Below are positions 23,183 to 32,300 of a DNA stretch of 64,000 nucleotides, piece after piece. Positions within the stretch are counted from its first letter, which is position 1; each line of letters starts with the position of its first letter. The DNA is taken from the NCBI GenBank assembly GCA_050084515.1, contig CM114272.1, forward strand, positions 806,001-870,000, read 5' to 3'. Made by a program: the position numbers and the translations under genes. Under the pieces are notes generated by a model. That model searched no databases. It had not been told where the DNA came from and worked only from the letters and a program-made list of their open reading frames with translations. The stretch is from Blasia pusilla. Its lineage: Eukaryota > Marchantiophyta > Marchantiopsida > Blasiales.

Positions 23183-24700
23183 ATGGCATCGTCCTCTCTC
23201 TCTAGTGTGCCAGTGGAGGAGACTTGGGAGCCATTACTTGGGCCCAAGCTTACGGGAGGTGAGAAACGACGCTTGACACAGTTCCTACGTGCTTATAGGA
23301 GTTGTTTTGCCTTTAGCATGAAGGAGTTGGGTGCTTTGGTTGGACCCGGTATACGGATTTATTTGGCTAGTGATACTCCAATCTTCCGTTGTCCCTATGG
23401 TGATATAGTGATATGGAGAGGGACCTGATTCAAAGTAGGACGTTGGACCTTTTGGAGGCTCGATTAGTGGAGTTGTCGCATGGAGAGTATGCATCAGCCA
23501 CTGTCATTCTTGCTAAAAAGGATGTGCATGGCAACTACACGGATAGGCGGATGTGTGGACCATCGTCATATCAATCGGCAGACCAAGGCTGATAGGTATG
23601 TCATGCCTACACGTGAGGAGATCTTTGATGTGGTGGGACAAGCAAAGATTTTCAGTACTTTGGATCTTCGGGCAGGATACCATTAGTTGCCGATTCGAGA
23701 GAGTGACAAGGCCAAGACAACATTTATGGATGTCAACTCTCATGGCAAGGATTTTTTATACCAGTGGAAATTCTTACCCTTTGGGTTGAAGAATGCACCT
23801 ACCGAGTTTCAGAGAGTGATGGACAGGATCCTAGCAGGGTTGGATTTTGTTTGGTGTTACATTGATGATATCTTGGTATTCAGTAACACGGTGGTACAGA
23901 TACATTTGCAGATTGTGTTTGAGCGGTTGAAAGCTCATGGTCTACGTTTGCATCCAGGAAAGTGTAAGTTCTTCCATGAGGATGTTGAGTACTTGGGTCA
24001 TGTGATCTATCCATGTGGTTTGGGAGTTTAGCAAGCAAAGGTAGAGGCTATTGCACTTATTCCTGGTCCCGTAGATGTGAGTAGAGTTCGGTTATTCATG
24101 GGATTGGCGAACTACTATCGGAGGTATGTGAAGGGATTTAGTGCCATAGCAAAGCCTTTGAACCAATTGTTGAAATCATATTAGGAGTGGCACTAGGGAG
24201 ATGATCAGGAGAGAGCTTTTGTAGAGCTCAAGGCCCAGTTGGTGGCGGTGCCTATCTTGAGGAGACCTATCAGAGGGCGCCGATTTCAGTTACACACTGA
24301 TTGGAGTAGGTTGGGACTTGGAGCGGTGTTGACACAACATGATGATGAGCACATGGAGTTTGTGGTGGCCTATGTAAGTCGTTCGAATAATGCAGCGGAG
24401 TTGCGCTACAATTGATATGAGGGAGAGTGCTTGGCAATAGTGTGGGCCGTGGCACACTTTAGGTGTTACTTGTTTGGCACACATTTTACCCTTGTTACTG
24501 ATCACCAGCCGCTCAAGTGGTTGATGGAGTCTGACGAGCTTACAGGGAAGCTTGCACGCTGGGCTCTTATCTTACAGGAGTATGACTTCCAGGTGGTACA
24601 TTGACCTGGAGTTGCCAACCTTGATGCTGATGGGTTGAGTAGGAACCTATGTACTAGCCAAGAGGATGCAGCTGGGGCTAGATGGCATGGCGAGGTTGAT
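23183..24700 (+). pseudogene. Ty3 reverse transcriptase and RNase H
   Basis: RT begins at about 23,225 (LTGGEKRRLTQFLRAYRSCF). Later blocks are KIFSTLDLRAGYH (first catalytic Asp), FLPFGLKNAPTEFQRVMDRI, and the catalytic CYIDDILVFS with YIDD at 23,858-23,869, then EDVEYLGHVI. The connection and RNase H follow: GLANYYRRYVKGFSAIAKPL, FQLHTDWSRLGLGAVLTQ, YEGECLAIVWAVAHFRCYLF and TLVTDHQPLKWLM, ending with ANLDADGLSRN. Stops at 23,684, 24,029, 24,181, 24,193, 24,415 and 24,603, plus two indels near 23,405 and 23,555, inactivate it. The enzymes would copy element RNA into DNA. The D-W-S in RNase H, where most Ty3 elements have D-A-S, may mark the subfamily. Confidence 0.88.
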
Positions 24701-24859
24701 GACGAGATGGTGCCATGTTGGCATGCATCCGCCTTTTTATGTTGGTTTGTGGTGGACTCTAGTATGGAGGACCACATGAAATCTTACTCTAGTCAGAGGG
24801 TAGATGGCCAGCCTTCAGATCCTAAGATTGGAGATGGTGGTACGGATCAGCGTGATATT

Positions 24860-26133
24860 CATGATGATGCGTTGGTGTTGGAGTTCCTACGGACTAGTAG
24901 GATGCCAGGCATAGTGAGTGCTTAAGAGCGAGACCATGTTCTTCAACGTGCTAAGAGGTATCGATTGGAGGGAACACATATTCTCCGTGTGTGGGAGGAT
25001 GGTAGAGTACGAGTAGTGCCGCATTTGGCTTAGAGAGAGCGCATTGTGCGACATGCCCATGAGGAGTTGGGACATTTTGGGGTAAAGCGTACGTATAGCT
25101 TACTCCTTGGTCATTATTGGTGGCGTGGCATGCATACTCAGGTGCAGTAGTTGGTATCACGTTGTATGGTTTGTGACCGAGTGAGGGCATCATTCAATGC
25201 CCCTACACCACAATTACACTCCTTGCCTTTTATGGGGTTGGGTTACCGTTGGAGTGTGGACTTTGCGGGACCGTTACCGTTGACTATACGACATCATCGA
25301 TATGTGTTGGTGATGGTGGAGCACTTCTCCAAGTGGATTGAGTTGGTGGCATTACCTGACAAGGCAAGTGAGGAAATGGCGTATGCGTTTCTTGATAGAG
25401 TGCTTAGTCATTTTGGTGCACGGTGAAGTCTTGACCCACCAGGTCTGAGTTTCAGGGTGAGTTTCAGGTCTTGTGTGACAAGGCGTTGATTGATCATCGG
25501 ACCATGTCTTGAGATCATCCAGAGGCGGATGATTTGGCTGAGCATGTGGTTTAGACGGTGAAGAGGGAATTGCGCAAGTATGGCCTACAGAAGGGGCATC
25601 TTGGAGACTGGGATATTCAGTTGCCATGGTTAGCCATGGGTTATAGGTTCAGTCGCCAAGCATCCTTGGCTTCCTTCTACCCTTATTTTCTGCTATACGG
25701 CCGAGATCCAGACTTGCCAACAACAATTCTTTGGGAGTCTAATGAGGTGGTGAACCTTGATGACCCAGAGATATGGATGAGAGTGTGTTCTCACCGGGCA
25801 GAGCTCCTTCGGAGAGTTATGCCAACAGCCTTTGAGAATCTTGCCATTGCTCAACACAGGGATACGTTGCGATATGCAACCATTCGGGATGGAGATTATC
25901 GACCATCGATTCGTAGGTTCCATGTGGGGTACTATGTCTTTTTGAAGCAGATTGCACCAAAAATGTTGGATGTGATGGCAGACCGTACTATTTTACGAGT
26001 GCGCAATGTGTTAGCTTCGAGAGTTCTCATGTTGGATGGTCGTGATGGAGTTGTTTGGAAGGACCATGTGCGTAATTGTGCGCCATGTCATCTTCCAAAT
26101 GTGGATGGTACTGTTGACCCAAGCTTTCCATGA
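24860..26133 (+). pseudogene. Ty3 integrase
   Basis: The zinc-binding HHCC region reads HAHEELGHFGVKRTYSLL and ends at CMVCDRVRASFNAPTPQL. The core starts with WSVDFAGPLP (first catalytic Asp) and VEHFSKWIELVALPD. The second Asp region is broken: it reads LTHQ where copy 2 has LTDQ, followed by several stops. The later core, LPWLAMGYRFSRQASLASFY, and the C-terminal NLAIAQHRDTLRYATIRDGD and DHVRNCAPCHLPNVDG are well kept in the 191-codon frame from 25,558. Integrase would insert the cDNA. A one-base deletion at about 26,135 separates it from the PHD finger, which is in frame with integrase in copy 2. Confidence 0.87.
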
Positions 26134-26144
26134 TACGTGCTAGC

Positions 26145-26291
26145 TTGAGGTACATGTTGTGTGGGTCTGCTGGTAACGCAGCGCGTATGTTGGTGTGTGA
26201 TCGGTGTTGTAGGGGTTGGCACATGATGTGTTTGACTCCACGTATGGATGTTGTTCCTACTGGAAGGTGGATTTATCCTCGATGTACTTAG
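26145..26291 (+). pseudogene. PHD finger at the C-terminus of Ty3 Pol (copy 1)
   Basis: In frame 3 directly after integrase: YMLCGSAGNAARMLVCDRC, then CRGWHMMCLTPRMD, then VPTGRWIYPRCT and a stop. This is the C4-H-C3 layout of a PHD finger: C-x2-C, C-x2-C, the G-W-H with H-x2-C, and W-x-C-P-x-C. The first and seventh ligands are Tyr (TAC, TAT), each one G-to-A change from Cys. PHD fingers bind histone H3 tails; in an integrase tail this would be expected to steer integration to marked chromatin, as chromodomains do in chromoviruses (inference). The matching domain in copy 2 has the missing cysteines. Confidence 0.85.
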
Positions 26292-26451
26292 GAGAGGTAG
26301 ATGACTTGATCTTTGCATGATATGGATTACAGATGTGCGACTAACGATGGGGCAACCTAGCACCCCGCCTTCTGATTCGTGCATCCAAGAAGGTGTATAG
26401 CATGTAGTAGATGTATAGGACTACCTAGGAGTTAGAGGGACCTAACCGCCA

Positions 26452-26575
26452 GTTAGGGGGGCGAGTTGTGGTACACTTGTGTTTGTGGATGCTCTCGTAT
26501 ATGGTATGTATGTATGTGAGTGTGGTATGTCAGCGATGTATGTTGTATGACGATGTGGATTCATATGACACTATT
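26452..26575 (+). repeat. Polypurine tract and start of 3' LTR of DNMT-Ty3 copy 1
   Basis: A purine tract (TTAGGGGGGCGAG) is followed by TTGTGG..., matching the arrangement in copy 2 (CTAGGGGGCAG then TTGTGTGA). The LTR remnant includes CAGCGATGTATGTTGT, present also in the copy 2 LTR, and may end at CATATGACA (about 26,571). It is only about 105-130 bp before copia sequence resumes, far shorter than in copy 2, so it is probably truncated. Confidence 0.6.
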
Positions 26576-26739
26576 GACACTAGTCAGAGCTCAAGCCAAA
26601 GGTTAGAGGCATCTACATTTGGACAATAACTTCGTGGATCAAGTAGAGTCATACATCATGTTCATAGATTCATAAATGAAGGATTCCTTACAATACATCA
26701 TGCATATATGACAACTATCTATTAAGAATATGAACCGAG

Positions 26740-27560
26740 TTATTTTGAAGAAGTTGCAAGCAAGGTTGTAGGGATTGAAGCTATGGAGAAAGAGTTGCTT
26801 CATCAAGACATCAACATACGTGGGTATAGCGTCCAGTAAGGAAGCTATTGGTTGCAAATAGGTTTACAAAGTCAAGAGCAATCAAGATGGTCCAAACAAC
26901 AAATACAAAGCTAGATAGGGAGCCAATGACTATGCACATCAATATGGCATTGATTATAAGTATACATTTAGCCTTGATGCAAAGATGATGATTATGAGAA
27001 TAGTGGTTGTGTTGCATTAAGTAAGAATTGGAGATTACATCATGTGGACGTCAAGAATGCCTTCTTGAATGGAGATATATATGAGGAGGTATACATGACT
27101 CAACCACTTGGATATGAGCATCTAGAATTTTCATTCCGCATATATAGATTAAAGGAAAGCTCTATACGGGCTCAAGCAAGCTCCTAGAACTTGGTATGGC
27201 AGGATTACATACGTCCTACAAGAGCTTGGCTTTAGGGTTTGTGATTTTGACTCCTCGCTATATGTTTTAAGAGGACAAGATCATACGATTATCATCGTGT
27301 TGTATGTTGACGATGTCTTGATAAGTGGGAGTATTGAGGATATGGTACAACAAGTCAAGCTAAAGTTATAACCTTGTGTTTCATACTCAAACAAAGCTTG
27401 AGGAGGTACACTACTATTTTATTAGAGAGGAAGTGATGGCAAGAGAAATTCATGTGTGTGTATATATGTATAGATCAACAAATTGCTGATATTGTTACAA
27501 AGACATTGTCTAGAGATATGTTTCAGATATTTAGAAAAAAATTACGTGTTAGAGATTATT
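26740..27560 (+). pseudogene. copia reverse transcriptase and RNase H remnant
   Basis: Copia RT resumes after the Ty3 insertion. Readable blocks across frames are [78 protein letters not shown] (first catalytic Asp) and, near 27,300, LYVDDVL with the YVDD box. The C-terminal block QIADIVTKTLSRDMFQIFRK near 27,480-27,530 is the usual end of copia RNase H. Most of RNase H between 27,370 and 27,470 is deleted or unreadable. It is collinear with the integrase pieces at 15.5-17.2 kb. Confidence 0.8.
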
Positions 27561-27572
27561 GAGAGGGATTAT

Positions 27573-27873
27573 TGAAGACTAAGTTTTAGTCAAGTTCATC
27601 GGATCCCTGAACTGCTACATTTGATACTCACACGAAGTAGGAAAGCTTATAAGTCACTTAAGCACGATTATTTTAAGTAGGTTTAGTTAATCACAATTAG
27701 TTTAACTCAAGACTATGGTTAGGATTAGGGTTATGGTCATTTGTACATACCTTATATAATTGGGAAGGGAATCAACTTCCATTCATTCTCTCATTGCAAA
27801 ATTTCGTTCTCCATGGTGATGTGTGAGTGAGAGTTGTATCCCATGAGTTATACTTCTTTAGCAATTTTCTACA
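27573..27873 (+). repeat. copia 3' LTR
   Basis: It starts TGAAGACT after the purine tract GAGAGGGATTAT and ends TTTTCTACA. A TATA-like TTATATAATT lies near 27,752. It aligns with 12712-13014 throughout with scattered substitutions and small indels, showing that considerable time has passed since the copia insertion. Confidence 0.87.
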
Positions 27874-29230
27874 AGTAAGCCCACACAAGCCTTAAGGGAG
27901 GGGATGAGATTTTAGAATTAGAAGCAAGTTTAGAAAGGGGAGCATGGAAGGGGCAATGAAAATTTTCCAAATGAGCATGACAATTTTATTTTATTTTGCA
28001 TTGCAAAGGTTTTCCAAATATTGATTCTTAAGGGAGGATCATGATGTTTTTGCATCATGTCAACAACCTCAATAAATACAAGGATAGCTTGAGAGATTAG
28101 TGTTTGAGTTAGTGTTCTCCTTCCTCCCATACGAGGGAGAAATATTTGCTCTTGATTCTCTTTTGCTTATTTTTCATGTTACTCTTCATCATTAAATTTT
28201 ATTTCCTTGCCAAAATTTTCATATTATTCCATCTTTTTCATTCATGCCAAAACTTCCTACCATATATCATTTTGAGATCATTTTTTGGCCATGATTTCAT
28301 AATAATGAAATAATTTCCAGTTTTCTAGAAGAAACTCCCCTCACTTTCCATAGAAAATATTTTTTCATCCAAGGATGCATCTAGTAATAGAAAAAAAGAA
28401 CATGTACATTATCAAGAGAATATGAATCTTCAAGCCAAGATGAAAAACCTAGAGCTCCCGTGTTTCTTCTTCCATTGAAACCTTTTAGAACTGAATAGGA
28501 CGTGTCCTTCTTTGAGACCTTACTTTTTCTTTAAATTATTTGGAATTTTTTCCTAGGAGGTTCATAGTTACTATTTACTCTCCATGAATTTTTCATTTGT
28601 TAAGAGAGTGTATGCTTGACATATAATATTTGGAAAAAAAATGTTTTTTAATACTCATAATATTTGTACAATAAGAAAATGATTATTTCTCTCACGAAAT
28701 TACTTGCTCACGTAGGACTTCATAATGGGGAATTATTTCTAGGGAAGGCACGAACTGAAGGGCGAAGGCCCACATCCAAAAAGTGATATGCAAGAACCTC
28801 CTAAGCTGCCCCAAGATTAAAAGGTTTGTTCGGACATAGAAGAAACCTATTACATGACATACGGTGTCGTAGTTCAATTTTGTGTTTAACTTCTTCTTAT
28901 TAAAACCATCTTTTTGTGCTCGAGTGGTGTATGTTTTTAAACACATTTTCTCTCTTCATGAGTGTCATGTATCGAACATCGAAAGAGTGCAAATTAAAAA
29001 AAGTCAGCCAACAACAATATCTACATTATGAAACTCGAAATGGAAATTCTTTTCTTTTCTTTTTGGGTTAGGCAGGCCGGACGAAGATGGAGGGAATTAA
29101 TCCATCCAAGGGCCGGACGCCGGCGGGAGAGAGACAAGCTCATATGATCCACACCAAACATGGGAAAATGCAAGACTCTTAGCAGTAATAATATAAAACA
29201 TCATGGAATTCATGATCCGGACTTGGGAAG
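27874..29230. other. AT-rich intergenic DNA, nothing recognised
   Basis: No open frame with a recognisable domain, no RNA gene and no obvious repeat. Composition becomes GC-rich after about 29,060. Confidence 0.5.
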
Positions 29231-29310
29231 AAGAATGATAAACTTGATGGAAAACCCATCAGAGAAACAAAGGAGGGGGGTTTTTTGCATAGAGAGCCAA
29301 AAACCCGACC
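29231..29310 (-). mobile_element. LINE 3'-end fragment
   Basis: On the minus strand this reads a CCCCCC/CCTTTGTTT run followed by TGATGGGTTTTCCATC, the hallmark 3' end of the LINE family seen at 36.7, 47.7, 59.6 and 60.7 kb. Only the last 60-80 bases are present. Confidence 0.55.
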
Positions 29311-32300
29311 TCCCCCTTCTTCCCCGGGGAATAAAGGTGGGAACTTGGAAGGAGGGACGGACACGGAGGGAAGAACTCCGTGGAGTTCTTCCACCGATTA
29401 TGAATCCTTCCAAGGGCTGCGAGACGGACAAGCCCAGCGCAGCGCGGGCCACCTGACGCGGATGCGCAAGAGCGTGAGCGGCAATTGGTTGATGGAGGAT
29501 TCGGAGACGAGTCACGCACAAGGAAACACGAACATGTGAACCTCCCACAACTCGGTGAGAAAGGGCGCCCCCGTGTCCCCAACTTCCCAACCTCGCCGCT
29601 GCTAGAAGTCTCCATTTGAAGACGACACCTGGGGCTCGCAACCTCATGTTCCCCAACCAAGCGTTAGAAAAGCGATCCCGGTCTAGGCCTTATAATAATT
29701 ATGGTGTGGCTGCACATGTTCACAGCTATCCTGAGGAGTTCGACCGCCGTGTTCCCCGACCCGGCGAGCAAAGGATCTAGGGCGATGGCGCCTCCTCCGG
29801 GGGACTCTCGGACCTCCCGAGAGTCCCCCGGAGAGAGATCGTACTCGACGTTTTAGTTCGCTAGGTAGAGGCAGGAAGAGCATCCGTGACATGTCTAAAA
29901 AACCATCCCATGTCGCGTCAGCATTCTCATGCGGGCACGCGCTGGAATGGTCGCGCGGCTTATCGACGGAAACACGGACTGTGGTAGAGGTGGAGGTTGG
30001 GGGTGGGGGAGGGAGGCGGAAGAGTGTACGTGTGTTGGTTTGGAAGGGAGGAAAAATGGTAGGAAACCGTAAGGAGGAGTCCGCTTTATTTGAACGCGGC
30101 GCTTCTTCACCTAAACGCTTGGAGAGGCGAGCGTCGAGTCGAGTATGGTTCGGATTAGTTGGCATGAATGACATGGGCGGGACCTCCACGACGAATTTAA
30201 CGGATCGGACGAAGTTCCCGCGGACGGCAGGAAGGAGACAAAGCGAAGCAAAGCCATCATTTGGAACGTCGAAAAGTTACGGCTCGACTAGGGCGCTTTT
30301 AACTGTTGTGAGACGAGATCAATTCAATGCACGGAAAGTTTCGCTAAATTCCTTGCTTTTGCATGGGACGGGCTCCTTTTCGGATAAGGGAGTGACTCAA
30401 TCGCATCTGCCCTCTTCCCGACCCCGCTTCTGCACCGGACTTTCTGATGGCTTCAAAGTTGTGTTTTGGTCGGATTCGTTAGCATGTGTCCTTCCCTTCC
30501 CCCACCTTTAATCCCCGACCCACTTTCAAAACACTCGTGAGTGCGCGCACCCGACGTGTCAATGTTCCACGCTAAGCATCGTGAAAATTGCGCATGCGCT
30601 GCGCGAAGCTGCCGAGTGAAGAGCAAACTTATGAGTAAAGTGAGGAGATATCGAGCAACTCGGCCGAAACAGCGCTGGATGGATATCGAGAGAGAGAGGG
30701 CTCGGTTAGAAAAAACAGAGTTGGAATAAAAATGCCCGGGACGGGAGACGCAATTCCAGCTGGGTTCACGATCCGCTGAAGGGGGGAGAAAAAGAGTGGC
30801 CAAACTTCGCAGTGTCATGAGAACCTGACAATCTAAAGGTTTTCTAGCAGTAACATCTCCCGAACCGCTTGAAGGCTCCTGAGGAATCAACGTGCTCGGG
30901 AGCTGGAACGATCTTAATGCCGGAAAGGAGGGACAAAGAAGCTCCCTGCGCCTTCAATTCTTCGGGGAAAGATAGGTGTGGCTGTCCGAAGATGAAGTCC
31001 GGCTCTAAGGAATCCATGTGGCCAACCCGACCTCGCGCACTCGGATTTCGAATCGCCGGCCAGAGAATGTGCAGCTTTTGCGTGAATATCGTGAGTAGAT
31101 CCCAACTGGTAGAGGAGGAGGCCACGGAAACTGCACGGAAAGACATCGATCTAAGAGAACGCTGAGAAGCCAAAGAGGCCACGCTCGCTCGCATCCCGTA
31201 CACGTGGCTGGAGACAAACTTATGACAAGGACGCGAGTTCATAACTTGCCTAAGCAAACAGTGATCCGTGTTCGGTTTGAGCGGCCGTGTTAGAACGTGG
31301 GCGGCCCGCATCACAAGGTACCGGGCAGCTAGAAATGAGCATGGGCAGCTTTTGGGAATTACGCCTCGCGGGTCCTGGGGGGCGCGCGCTACACTACCCG
31401 AGGCAGGACCAAAGCCAGGCCAGGGGGGCATACGCGCGCAAATGTTTCGTTCGTTCGACCTAAAGCGTAGTATCGGTGGGAACCGCCCTCCTCGTCGTCC
31501 CAGTGTGGGACAGTGCACTATTCCTGCGTAGGACAACCGAGCTGAATGATTTCGCTGTCAGCGGCAGGCTTCCGACCACATGCACTGAGGGATACAAGCG
31601 TGGCCCACTTCAGAGACGTCCGATCCTCATCTGACTGCCCAGGAGGTTCGGGGAATGAGCGAGCGATCTGCTTTGGCCCACGTAGTGACGATGCCATTGG
31701 AGGCTTGGGCGTGGCATGCCATACATTGTCCATGCAGCGGGGCCTGGGCGGCAGACCGTTTTGTTGTGAGAGAGCATGCACGGCCGGCCGGGCCATGGTA
31801 AGATCGCCATCATGCATGATAATGAGCGGATCTCGTAATCCAGGTCTCACGCTGAAGCTCGTGGTCCATCTGCCTTTCGCCGGCCGAGGACCGGACCTGG
31901 CCTCTCTATTGCCGGCAATGTGTCGGCCACGTCGCCCTCGTCGTCTTTTCTGATGGGTAGCGGGGATACCCGGCACAACTCTGGCCTTACCGTCGAGATC
32001 CCACAGCGCGCATCCGACGCCTTTCGTAGACGGCGAGTGTTGGGCCACGCCATCCCTCATGTGCGTCCATGTGCCACCGGCAACAAGTACACCTGCCTGC
32101 GTCAATCGAGTGTTCTTGTACGTCCCCCACCCCATGCGTACTGTAGTCAAGGGAGATTTGCTCTGCCCGTCAGACGCTCAGTCACGCGGCTCATGGCAGA
32201 GGACGCTTCTGCGAGTCCCAGGATCCGACGGGCCCCACGTCGGTCTCCTTTGTCTTGCGTCGTCTGACCGGGTAGCCCTGTGTGGTCTCACGCATGCGTC

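Larger units (their letters stand above)
17300..26600 (+). mobile_element. Ty3/gypsy retrotransposon carrying DNMT and PHD domains (copy 1)
   Basis: Inserted in the copia element. Coding order along the plus strand is Gag (two CCHC knuckles), aspartic protease, C5 DNA methyltransferase, RT, RNase H, integrase, PHD finger, then a polypurine tract and the start of a 3' LTR. RT before integrase defines Ty3/gypsy. Gag and protease read in frame 1; DNMT and the start of RT read in frame 2, with the switch near 22,045. About 15-20 stop codons interrupt it, most explained by CAG, CGA or TGG changing to stops. The left boundary lies somewhere in 17.26-17.40 kb and the right in 26.57-26.64 kb; I could not identify a 5' LTR. 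The copy is dead, but every domain is still legible. Confidence 0.85.
12712..27873 (+). mobile_element. Ty1/copia LTR retrotransposon, broken by nested insertions
   Basis: Two diverged but collinear LTRs (12712-13014, 303 bp; 27573-27873, 301 bp) flank copia gag, protease, integrase and RT/RNase H remnants in the usual copia order (integrase before RT). The bases just outside are AGTAT on the left and AGTAA on the right, a near-perfect 5-bp target duplication. A degenerate initiator-Met-type primer site (TAGTATCAAAAT) follows the left LTR, and a purine tract (GAGAGGGATTAT) precedes the right one. The internal region is about 14.5 kb rather than the usual 4-5 kb because at least three insertions interrupt it, the largest being the DNMT-bearing Ty3 element. 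All coding parts carry stops and frameshifts. Confidence 0.88.
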
